From: CAYMLL01 sp964390645
GTDB taxonomy: Bacteria > Planctomycetota > UBA8108
Assembly (NCBI GenBank): GCA_964390645.1
Contig: CAYMLL010000025.1
Location: 1-42,076, forward strand
Length of the DNA: 42,076 bases
Direction: 5' to 3'
Part shown: positions 34,601 to 41,904 of the stretch, in pieces
Layout of the letters: every line of letters starts with the position of its first letter
Position numbering within the stretch: the first letter of the stretch is position 1
Translations under genes and position numbers: made by a program
The notes under the pieces: model-generated
Seen by the model: the letters and a program-made list of their open reading frames with translations, nothing else
Told to the model about the DNA's origin: nothing
The model's database searches: none

Positions 34601-36526
34601 GGCGTCGGCACGCTGCTCTGGACCGTCTCTCTGGTCCTGGCCATCGCGAGCACCGCGATGCGCTGCGGGCTCGGATCGGCTCTCGCGGGCGAGGTGAAGC
34701 TCGGCGCCGGCTTCGATGCGCTGAACGCCCTGGGGGACTCGTCGTGGCTCCTGCTCGGCGGATCGATCCTCGCCAGCCTCTGCGTGCTGCTCGGGCGGCG
34801 AGACGACGGTGCGATGCACGTCACACGCGCGCTTCTCGGCCAGGTCTGCCTGATCGCCACCGGCGCGATCCTCCTCGAGATCGGCGACCTGCTGAACGTG
34901 TCGATCATCGCGGGACGTGCGGTCTTCGACGGCGAAGGCTCGCCAGGGCGTCTGATGTTCCTTCTCAACACGACCGTCGTCGTCGGCCTCGTCGGCGCCA
35001 TGTGCCTCGTCTGGCCGAGACAGAGTACCCCCGACCTCGCCAACACGGACACCGGGCCGGCTTCCGCAACCAACCCGGCTCCGCCCGGGAGGAGTAATGC
35101 GATGGGCGCAAGACCCGTGCTAGTAGACCCGCTTAGCTCCGTCTCGTGGCTCGTGATCCTGATCGTCGGCGGCGCGCTCCTGCTGACCCTGTTCTTGACG
35201 GCGCGCGGCCAGTGGCAGAGGGCGCTGGGAGTCGGAGGAGCGCTGGTGATCCTCTTGATCTTCGTCAACTGGATGAAGACGTCCCTCGATTTCCGCAAAG
35301 TGACGAACCATGATCACACGACGCGATCGAACACGACGCGATTGAAGCCGCTAACAGTCACGGACGAGGCTCCGAACGGAGCGCCCGTGCCTCGTCAAAC
35401 GGCACTGCACGGGCAGGCACCGACCGCGGCGGAGGAAGCCGCCGACGAGAAGGTCGACGACGACGCAGGCCGAGAGCCTGGTGTCGCCACGACTCGGGTC
35501 AGCCGGACCCGGCTTCCGTACCCGGAAGGATCCGACGACCCGCTGCCCGAGACGCCTCCGGAGGCGCAGAGAATCGTCCTGGCGGATGACTTGGCGACCT
35601 GGACCGCGGCTCTTCCGCTGGGATTCCGGGCGGTCAACAGCGACTCGACCGCCTCGACGCCGACCTGGACAGACGACGGGGGCGGCTCGCGGAGGCTCCA
35701 CACCTCGCTCCCCGACGCCCTCTTCGTCTACTGGGAGCCGGGCCCCACCGGCTCCCTCGTCGGCTACTCGTCCGTCTCGGCGTCCCGGGAGGAGGCGCTC
35801 AGCGACGCGCTGGAGACGGTCCGGAAGAAGATCGGGACACTGGCGCTGCTGCGATTGAAGTACGCCGATCCGTCGCTCGATATCGAGGCGGCCCTGCCAC
35901 TCGCGATCGAGCTGTCCCGGACCGAGCCTCGCTTCAACGCCGGCGACGAGCACGTGCAGGTCGCGGACCGGGACTACGGCCCCATCTTCCGTGCGGCCGT
36001 ACATGTCGAGGCGCCGGATGAGGCCATCGGCGACCTCGCGATCCACGTCCGCAAGGAGGTTGAACGGGGCTGGATCGCCCAGCAGCAGAAGCTCGGCGAG
36101 GTGCTCTGGACCGGCGCGTCGGTTCTCGCGCTTGCATTCGCCATCTTCTTGCTTTACACCTTCATGAACGCCGGAACCAAGGGGCACTTCGCGGTTCCCC
36201 TGCGGATCCTCTCGGCGGCGATGTTCTTTCTGCTCTGTGCAGCCGTCTTTTATGTCCGCTCACAACTGAGCAGCGTCTCCGGCTCGGCGGCTCGTCAGGC
36301 GAGCGCGCACGAGATCTCCCGGAGCGATCCGACGATGGTCGCACCGGAAGCTTCGCCGAGGAACAACCAGGCCGATCCGTCCGATGGCAGACGAACAGGT
36401 TCAGGACAGTGGGGATCGTTTCCTCATCGACGAGATCCTCAAGGGCTCGTCGATCGCGTTCCAGCAGCTCGTCGACCGGTTCGGCGGACGGCTGAGAGCG
36501 TTCGCCAGCCGACAGCTGTCCGGTAG
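31607..36526 (+). CDS. Giant membrane Ser/Thr protein kinase
   Basis: The 1639-residue protein has a cytoplasmic kinase domain (about 1-275). Its glycine loop is GRGAFGEV, Lys43 lies in VALKAI, the catalytic Asp132 in HRDLKPEN, and the metal site is DYG (Asp149) instead of DFG. A Pro-rich linker follows. About 22 hydrophobic segments then run from about residue 440 onward, including three similar four-to-six-helix units at roughly 669-805, 816-974 and 997-1137. A soluble domain of unknown type lies at about 1320-1494 between the last helices. AAAGGAGG precedes the ATG, which overlaps the FHA-like gene stop. The 3' end overlaps the sigma-factor gene by 143 bp. A strong internal ribosome site (35088-35095) before an in-frame ATG at 35102 could give a second product. 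Confidence 0.85.
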   Translation: MSFRFRHGDRLLDGYTIQRGVGRGAFGEVYYAISDGGREVALKAILQNQDIELRGIQHCINLKSPHLVSIFDVRKSEDGTPVVIMEYVAGSSLRDLLHEHPNGLGTQRAAYFQREIAKGLTYLHDRGIVHRDLKPENLFFEDGYVKICDYGLSKHVGVSHQSGQTMSVGTVHYMAPEIGSGIYNQSIDIYALGVILHELLTGTVPFTGASFGEILMKHLTAEPDLSALEEPFRSVVSRALEKKPEERYEKVEEMARELFQSTDITKSVHLFNPESLTVAARRKAPQPTGPTVSPGAETTPLGKPSADAPPPLPGAQGPGPAQTARVPSGWPPRSPSDATASPEADAPGALPPPWKRPRPEETTAASPTTATPGEPRARPSPERKSVTFQKLVDRFGTRLGASPSRKPTPPAGPFKAPTEEPERLDPLDDSQRLARAAFTILASAVGVTCLDPLTPPPLVFFVGFLILTLSSTVAVISTETFLAKRYKIAEGLPRRLCIGALALLPLGASASLLRLGSSWDVVVTATLLSIVLVDWSRRLDPTREERFIWGEALTAGLLAFILGLAFEWGDWDAFVGAIAIATVSLAVNAYAPFVPHDSRRQGWRGVRDIGEREGPTTSDEAAVGDTWREDRESLREHGSAARRSDDAWSRIGRPTGRAIHDLPPRPPGHIGRVFWLFVGAICLAGGLCCLIIPSTVEVPHPEERLMYSCAFLGSMGLLGFCLYRALWVRRASFWGRNVRPFLLTALGTLSATSGYLVVMGPTEGAWRLTGEETVISIFMSLGALAVLLVLLSIERILKSDERTLRHTFHLPRPERPVNALVSLAQLLVATSSGALTLGLLIVALFFHTDNGANWDLAAMLGGAVAAGVSGIFFAHQALRYRRGHVWESTLRPLLLAASTATIGICSVFLVLRPVTRVSSSYTYGPGGHRLEQGLDHYSPFHDDWVVLCVVLSVICAVFGTFAFFVRGPGRELSRSRLFWWHTAPGQPRDHEASGSGWSGVGTLLWTVSLVLAIASTAMRCGLGSALAGEVKLGAGFDALNALGDSSWLLLGGSILASLCVLLGRRDDGAMHVTRALLGQVCLIATGAILLEIGDLLNVSIIAGRAVFDGEGSPGRLMFLLNTTVVVGLVGAMCLVWPRQSTPDLANTDTGPASATNPAPPGRSNAMGARPVLVDPLSSVSWLVILIVGGALLLTLFLTARGQWQRALGVGGALVILLIFVNWMKTSLDFRKVTNHDHTTRSNTTRLKPLTVTDEAPNGAPVPRQTALHGQAPTAAEEAADEKVDDDAGREPGVATTRVSRTRLPYPEGSDDPLPETPPEAQRIVLADDLATWTAALPLGFRAVNSDSTASTPTWTDDGGGSRRLHTSLPDALFVYWEPGPTGSLVGYSSVSASREEALSDALETVRKKIGTLALLRLKYADPSLDIEAALPLAIELSRTEPRFNAGDEHVQVADRDYGPIFRAAVHVEAPDEAIGDLAIHVRKEVERGWIAQQQKLGEVLWTGASVLALAFAIFLLYTFMNAGTKGHFAVPLRILSAAMFFLLCAAVFYVRSQLSSVSGSAARQASAHEISRSDPTMVAPEASPRNNQADPSDGRRTGSGQWGSFPHRRDPQGLVDRVPAARRPVRRTAESVRQPTAVR
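35088..35104 (+). promoter_or_regulatory. Internal Shine-Dalgarno and ATG within the kinase gene
   Basis: GGGAGGAG (35088-35095) is followed 6 bases later by an ATG (35102-35104) in the kinase reading frame. A TAA in another frame lies between them. Independent initiation would produce a 474-residue membrane protein comprising the last four membrane segments and the C-terminal soluble domain. It could mark a former gene boundary in a fusion. Confidence 0.4.
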
Positions 36527-37286
36527 CGGTCTCGACCCCGACGACGCCGTCCAGGAGACCTTCCTGTCCCTCGTGCGCAACCTCTCGAAGATAGAAGAGG
36601 TGCGATCGCTGCAGGCTTACCTGTTCACGATCCTCCGCTGCCGCATCGCGGACCTTGCACGCGCACGCGGGGTGACCGGTCGCGCGGTATCACTGGACGC
36701 CATCGAGGCCTCCGTCGGCTACGAGCCGTCCTCTGCAGGGAGCACCCCGAGCACCTACGCCCGAAGGGGCGAGGCCGTCCGAGCGCGCCCGGAGGTGCTG
36801 GCCGACACTCTCGACGGCCTGCTTTCGCGACTGAAGTCCGAGGGCAAGTTCCGTGACCTGAAGATCCTCGAGCTCCTCTTCTCGGTCGGCGTCAACAGCA
36901 AGGAGGCCGCGAAGCTCGCAGAGACCAGCGAACCGACGGTCTCGCGCACGCGCGCGTTCCTCATCGGCGAGCTGCAGAAGATCGTCTCCCGTCATCCGAA
37001 GGCCGACGCGCTCCCCGATCTGCCGACCGGCGACGACGTCTCGGAGCTCGTGCAGAGCGTCTGGACCGAGAACCTTTTCAGCTGCATCAAGCGCAGCACC
37101 CTCGGCAGCTACGCCCTCGATGTCCTGGAAGACGACTGGACCGACTACGTCCGCTTCCACCTCGAGGTCACCCGCTGCGAGTATTGCCTCGCCCACCTCG
37201 AGGATGTCGAGGCCGCAGACGGGGGAATCAGCGTGGCGGCGAAGGAGCGGATCTTCGCCTCGAGCATCGGCTTCCTGAAGCGCTGA
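36384..37286 (+). CDS. ECF-type sigma-70 factor with C-terminal extension
   Basis: The 300-residue sigma factor has region 2 at about 15-95 (GSSIAFQQLVDRFGGRLRAF, DDAVQETFLSLVRNL). Region 4, at about 140-205, has the helix-turn-helix SVGVNSKEAAKLAETSEPTV. An additional C-terminal part of about 90 residues contains Cys265 and Cys268 (RCEYC), a possible metal or redox site or interaction module. It directs RNA polymerase to a dedicated promoter set. Its start lies inside the end of the kinase gene, with no strong ribosome site, so it is probably translationally coupled. Kinase-linked ECF factors are known in planctomycetes, and phosphorylation by the neighbouring kinase is a reasonable inference. 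Confidence 0.85.
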   Translation: MADEQVQDSGDRFLIDEILKGSSIAFQQLVDRFGGRLRAFASRQLSGSGLDPDDAVQETFLSLVRNLSKIEEVRSLQAYLFTILRCRIADLARARGVTGRAVSLDAIEASVGYEPSSAGSTPSTYARRGEAVRARPEVLADTLDGLLSRLKSEGKFRDLKILELLFSVGVNSKEAAKLAETSEPTVSRTRAFLIGELQKIVSRHPKADALPDLPTGDDVSELVQSVWTENLFSCIKRSTLGSYALDVLEDDWTDYVRFHLEVTRCEYCLAHLEDVEAADGGISVAAKERIFASSIGFLKR

Positions 37287-37487
37287 CGAGGAGCGGCAAG
37301 AGGAAGAACCCGACCGCGCCTCCCCGCGAAGAACTCGCGCGGGTCGTGGCTTTCCGCAGCTCGTCCGCATCTCCCCCGACCTCCCGGAAGTCCTTTCGAC
37401 ACATGGGCTTGCCATCGGCCATCCGAGACGCTACGGTGTCTCGTTCGGTTCTCTCTCGAGCTCCCCGCGCGGAAGGAAGCGTCCCCC

Positions 37488-39959
37488 ATGGTCAAGCAGA
37501 TGATGGTCGTCCCCGAGGAGGTCCGTCGCAGCGAGACGATCCAGCTCGGATCGATTGCGGTCAACTCCTATCACAGGACACTCGGTGAAGAGATCTCCGA
37601 CGGACGCCTGACCGCGGCGAACGCTCTGCGAATCTACCGCGACATGGCAACGATTCGTGAGTTCGAATCGATGCTCGATCAGATCAAGAAGACGGGGAGC
37701 TACCAGGGCATCGCGTACGACCACAAGGGTCCCGCGCACCTCTCGATCGGCCAGGAGGCCGCAGCGGTCGGCCAGTCGTTCCTGCTCGGCGTCGACGATC
37801 ACGTCCTCGGCAGCCACCGCAGCCACGGGGAGTTCCTCGCCAAGGGCCTCAGCTGCATCGAGAAGCTCGACGACCGGACGCTCGACACCGTGATGAAGGG
37901 CTACCTCGATGGCAACACGCTGCGCGCTATCGAGCGCGATCCGTCGTCGACGACGGAGGAGACCGCGGTCGACTTCCTCCTCTACGGCCTCCTCGCCGAG
38001 ATCTTCGGCCGCGCGCCGGGCTTCAACCGCGGACTCGGCGGCTCGATGCACGCGTTCTTCCTGCCCTTCGGCGTCTTCCCCAACAACGCGATCGTCGGCG
38101 GCAGCGCGGATATCGCGGTCGGCTGCGCGCTCCACAAGCGCGTGCAAGCGGCACCGGGTATCGCGGTCGCGAACATCGGTGACGCATCGAGCGGCTGCGG
38201 CCCGGTCTGGGAAGCCATGAACTTCGCCACCATGGGTCAGCTGTGGAATCTCTGGCCGAAGGGCTACAACGGCGGTCTGCCGGTCGTGCTCTGCTTCATC
38301 AACAACTTCTACGGCATGGGCGGGCAGACCAAGGGAGAGACGATGGGCTTCGAGCGGCTCGCCTGCCTCGGAGCCGGAGTCAACCTCCACAACCTCCATG
38401 CCGAGACGATCGACGGCAACAACCCGCTCGCCGTCATCGACGCCTTCCGGCGCAAGATGGAGATCATCGCAGCAGGCGACGGCCCCGTCCTGCTCGAGGT
38501 CATCGCCTATCGTCAGAGTGGACACTCGCCGAGCGACGCGAGCGCCTATCGCCAGCGCGAGGAGATCGACCTCTGGCGCCAGATCGATCCGATCGCGGAG
38601 TTCGGCCGTCGACTGGTAGAAAGCGCCGCCGCGACAGAGGGCGAGCTCGAGACGTGTCGCACCTGGGCCACGGAGAAGGTCACGAAGGCGTGCAAGCTGG
38701 CCGTCGACCTCGAGATTTCGCCCCGCCTCGAGGCAGGCCCGATCGCACGCTTCATGTTCTGCCATGAAGAGGAGAACGTCGACGAGCTTCCCGACCTGCG
38801 TGACAGCGACGTGCTGAAACCGCTCGAGGAGAACACCCGTGTTCAGGCGATCGCGAAAAAGAGCCGCTCTGGCCGCGACGCCCGCACCGGCACCCGTCTC
38901 GCCGAGGGCAAGGCCGTGTCTCTCCGCGACGCGCTCTTCGAGGCGATTATCAGACACTTCTACGCCGACTCACGGCTGATCGCATACGGTGAGGAGAACC
39001 GGGACTGGGACGGCGCGTTCGCGGTATACCGCGGCATGACCGAGGCACTCCCCTATCACCGCCTCTTCAACTCGCCGATCTCCGAAGCCGCGATCGTCGG
39101 CACTGCAGTCGGATACGCGATGGAAGGCGGCCGTGCCCTGATCGAGCTGATGTACTGCGATTTCCTCGGCCGCGCCGGCGACGAGATCTTCAACCAGCTT
39201 GCAAAATGGCAGGGCATGTCGGGCGGTGAGATCAAGATGCCCGTCGTCCTGCGCGTGTCGGTAGGAAGCAAGTACGGCGCCCAGCACTCGCAGGACTGGA
39301 CCGCTCTTTGCGCTCACATCCCGGGGCTCAAGGTCGTCTTCCCGGCGACACCCTACGATGCCAAGGGACTGATGACCTCGGCGCTCCGTGGCAACGACCC
39401 GGTGATCTTCTTCGAGAGTCAACGAGTCTACGGTGAAACGGAGCAGTTTCGTGACGAGGTGCCGGTCGGGGACTACACGATTCCGATCGGGATCCCGGAC
39501 GTCAAGCGCCAGGGTAGCGACCTCACGATCCTGACGATCGGAGCGATGCTCTATCGAGCGGTCGCGGCAGCCGAACGACTCGAGAGCGAGTTCGGTGTCT
39601 CCACGGAAATCATCGACGCGCGCAGCCTCGTGCCCTTCGACTACAGCGCCGTCATCGAGTCGGTGAAGAAGACCGGACGCCTGCTCGTCACGTCCGACGC
39701 ATGCGAGCGCGGAAGCTTTCTCCACACGCTCGCCTCCAATGCCCAGCAACTGGCCTTCGACCATCTCGACGGGCCTGTCACTGTTGTCGGCGCGCGGAAC
39801 TGGATCACTCCCTGCGCCGAGCTCGAAGACCTCTTCTTCCCCGACGAGGAGTGGATCCTCGACGCCATCCACACGCAGCTGCTGCCACTCGGCGGCTACG
39901 AACCGACGACAGATCGCTCGGGGGCATACGCGATGCGGTGTCACCGGGAGGGTCTTTGA
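37488..39959 (+). CDS. Fused alpha/beta 2-oxoacid dehydrogenase E1-like enzyme
   Basis: The 823-residue thiamine-diphosphate enzyme has an E1-alpha-like half (about 40-400) and an E1-beta-like half (about 477-815). In the cofactor motif the usual GDG is Gly231-Asp232-Ala233, and the distal Asn-Asn (FINNFYGMG) is 38 residues further on. That spacing is about ten residues longer than usual because of an insert (LWNLWPKGYNGG). The beta half has EENRDWDGAFAVYRG, FNSPISEAAIVGTAVGYA and EIIDARSLVPFD. The protein is 130 or more residues longer than fused branched-chain E1 enzymes. No E2 or E3 gene is near. The downstream DegT aminotransferase suggests a biosynthetic, possibly non-dehydrogenase, carbon-carbon reaction. 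GGAAGG precedes the ATG. Confidence 0.85.
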   Translation: MVKQMMVVPEEVRRSETIQLGSIAVNSYHRTLGEEISDGRLTAANALRIYRDMATIREFESMLDQIKKTGSYQGIAYDHKGPAHLSIGQEAAAVGQSFLLGVDDHVLGSHRSHGEFLAKGLSCIEKLDDRTLDTVMKGYLDGNTLRAIERDPSSTTEETAVDFLLYGLLAEIFGRAPGFNRGLGGSMHAFFLPFGVFPNNAIVGGSADIAVGCALHKRVQAAPGIAVANIGDASSGCGPVWEAMNFATMGQLWNLWPKGYNGGLPVVLCFINNFYGMGGQTKGETMGFERLACLGAGVNLHNLHAETIDGNNPLAVIDAFRRKMEIIAAGDGPVLLEVIAYRQSGHSPSDASAYRQREEIDLWRQIDPIAEFGRRLVESAAATEGELETCRTWATEKVTKACKLAVDLEISPRLEAGPIARFMFCHEEENVDELPDLRDSDVLKPLEENTRVQAIAKKSRSGRDARTGTRLAEGKAVSLRDALFEAIIRHFYADSRLIAYGEENRDWDGAFAVYRGMTEALPYHRLFNSPISEAAIVGTAVGYAMEGGRALIELMYCDFLGRAGDEIFNQLAKWQGMSGGEIKMPVVLRVSVGSKYGAQHSQDWTALCAHIPGLKVVFPATPYDAKGLMTSALRGNDPVIFFESQRVYGETEQFRDEVPVGDYTIPIGIPDVKRQGSDLTILTIGAMLYRAVAAAERLESEFGVSTEIIDARSLVPFDYSAVIESVKKTGRLLVTSDACERGSFLHTLASNAQQLAFDHLDGPVTVVGARNWITPCAELEDLFFPDEEWILDAIHTQLLPLGGYEPTTDRSGAYAMRCHREGL

Positions 39960-39980
39960 CGGAACTCACCGCAGGCGACC

Positions 39981-40490
39981 ATGAGTAACGACCGCCCCGG
40001 AGCCTTCGAGATCGACGAGGAGCCGCTCCGTCAGTGGATTCTCAAGGCCTATCAAGAGCACCAGCCCGCCTCTCCATCGATCGACGTCCGGGAGATTCTC
40101 GCGTCGATTCGGGAGTTCCTTTCCGGCCCCGCGGGCGGCTTGAGCTCGCCGATCTATCGATTCGAGGACGCGCCCGAGCGACTCGTCACGGGGTTCGCCG
40201 ATCGCCTGGATGCAACATACGCCAATCTTGCAGCACTGGTGCTCGAGCCCCTGCTGTTAGGGCTCGGATGCCACGACGGCGACGACCACCGGGGCAAGAA
40301 GACCGATGAGTCGCCCGAGCTGGCACCCAACATCTCCGTCTACATCGCGTGCCTCGCCGGTCCCATCGCGATCAAGACCGAGCTCGACGAGACGCTCGTC
40401 TGCGCTTTGCTCTCGACGTGGTTGCTCGCTCTCGCCAGACTGGGCAGAGCCGAGGTCGAGAGAATCCTCCAGGGAGATCCGAAGAGATGA
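39981..40490 (+). CDS. Unrecognised 169-residue protein
   Basis: I do not recognise this protein. It is acidic and helical, with LVTGFADRLDATYANLAALVLEPLLLGLG and LDETLVCALLSTWLLALARLG as two amphipathic-to-hydrophobic segments. It has no signal peptide and no clear catalytic motif. Its position is informative: it starts 21 bp after the E1-like gene and its stop overlaps the aminotransferase start as ATGA. It is therefore probably made with both and could be a subunit or carrier of the same pathway. The codon usage matches its neighbours and the frame is clean. Confidence 0.65.
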   Translation: MSNDRPGAFEIDEEPLRQWILKAYQEHQPASPSIDVREILASIREFLSGPAGGLSSPIYRFEDAPERLVTGFADRLDATYANLAALVLEPLLLGLGCHDGDDHRGKKTDESPELAPNISVYIACLAGPIAIKTELDETLVCALLSTWLLALARLGRAEVERILQGDPKR

Positions 40491-41842
40491 AGAGTCTTCA
40501 ACTCGCGCTGCTCGGGGGAAAGCCGCTCGGAGGAGTGCCCCCGGATCCTCATCCGACGTTCTCCAAACGCGCGCTGACGCGGGCGACGCGTCTGCTCGAG
40601 AAAGGCATGACCGTCGGCCTCGGCAAGCACCATCCGATCATCGAGGAGGCCGAGGAGGCGATCTCCCGCTGGCAAGGAGTCGAGCACTGCCTGACCCTGT
40701 CGAGTGGCCATGCCTCCCTGCAGATGTCGCTCGTCGGACTCGAAATCGAGCCGGGTGACGAGGTGATCACGACGCCTTACTCCTGGGGTGCGTCGGTCTC
40801 CTGCATCCTCCACTGCGGCGCCGTACCGGTCTTTACCGACGTGCTGCCGGACACCGGGTTGATGGACCCGGACACGATCGAGCAGCTCATCACCCGGCGG
40901 ACCCGCGCGATCCTCGTCGTTCACATCCACGGACAGCCGGCGGACATGCCTGCGATCATGAGAATCGCCCGTCGCCGTGGAATCCCGGTGATCGAGGATG
41001 GCAGCCAGGCTCACGGCGCCGAGATCGGCGGCAAGAAGGTCGGTCGGTTCGGAGATGCCGGCGGCTTCAGCTGCATGGGCTTCAAGCTGCTCGGCTCGAC
41101 GGAGGCCGGCTACCTGATCACACCGCACGAGGACGTCTACTGGAAGGCCGCTCTCTGCTGCCAGCACATGGGACGCTCGCCGGATCGGGGCTTCCCGGCC
41201 GAGCTGGCACCCTACGTCGACTCGCTCGTCTACAGCTACCGACTCTCCCCCGTCACCGCGGTGCTCCTGACCGAAGGCCTGAAGAAGGTTGACCGCGAGA
41301 TCGCCGGACGCCGCTACAACGCCGAGCAGCTGCGGAAGTGCTTGAGCGGCTCCGCCTCGTTCTCGTTGCCCCGGTTCCGACGCGGCACACCGAGCTACTA
41401 CACCCTCAGTCTCAACTTCGACGAGGATGGTGCCGGCGTCTCCCGAAACACGGTACTCGAGGCGCTCGCGGCGGAGGGTGTCGAGGTCGGCGCGTACGTG
41501 CCGTCACCGATTCCGTCGTGGGAGCGGCTGCGTACCGCGGGCTACCGGGGCCCCAAGACGATCTGGACCAGGCCGCTGCGCGCCGCGGGAGTCAAGTATC
41601 GCTCGCTCGAGCTCCCCGGCTGCGAGGAGAAGGTCCGCCGTGCGGTGGACATGGACTGGAACTACATCCGACGTACTCCCGGCCGCATGCGAGCACTCGC
41701 GAATGTCTTCGAGAAGATCGAGGCCAACCTCGACGCTCTGGGGGACTGGGAGCGCAAGACGAAGAGGCCGCGACCTGACCGACCGGACAAGCGAGCCCGC
41801 AAGTCCAGAGCGAGACCGAGTCGCAGAGAGGTCCTGAGATAA
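40487..41842 (+). CDS. DegT/DnrJ/EryC1/StrS-family aminotransferase
   Basis: The 451-residue PLP-dependent enzyme belongs to the sugar aminotransferase family. It has the active-site Lys200 in SCMGFKLLGSTEAG. The cofactor-binding motifs are SSGHASLQM, TPYSWGASV and VIEDGSQAHGAEI. These enzymes usually place an amino group on a keto sugar for polysaccharide or antibiotic synthesis, and some act on keto-cyclitols. The start is the ATG at 40487, overlapping the previous stop, with AGGGAG upstream. The C-terminus carries a basic tail (KKTKRPRPDRPDKRARKSR pattern) of about 40 residues that is unusual for the family. With the E1-like enzyme it suggests a pathway joining a carbon-carbon step to amination. 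Confidence 0.85.
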   Translation: MKSLQLALLGGKPLGGVPPDPHPTFSKRALTRATRLLEKGMTVGLGKHHPIIEEAEEAISRWQGVEHCLTLSSGHASLQMSLVGLEIEPGDEVITTPYSWGASVSCILHCGAVPVFTDVLPDTGLMDPDTIEQLITRRTRAILVVHIHGQPADMPAIMRIARRRGIPVIEDGSQAHGAEIGGKKVGRFGDAGGFSCMGFKLLGSTEAGYLITPHEDVYWKAALCCQHMGRSPDRGFPAELAPYVDSLVYSYRLSPVTAVLLTEGLKKVDREIAGRRYNAEQLRKCLSGSASFSLPRFRRGTPSYYTLSLNFDEDGAGVSRNTVLEALAAEGVEVGAYVPSPIPSWERLRTAGYRGPKTIWTRPLRAAGVKYRSLELPGCEEKVRRAVDMDWNYIRRTPGRMRALANVFEKIEANLDALGDWERKTKRPRPDRPDKRARKSRARPSRREVLR

Positions 41843-41904
41843 GGACGCTCCCCTGCCGTCCGCCGCATCGCCGTACGGCACAACGTTCCGGCGAGGTCAG
41901 GCTG

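Noticed and set aside
37431..38957. 508-codon minus-strand open frame antisense to the E1-like gene
   Set aside because: The plus strand has unmistakable ThDP-enzyme motifs; this is the complementary shadow.
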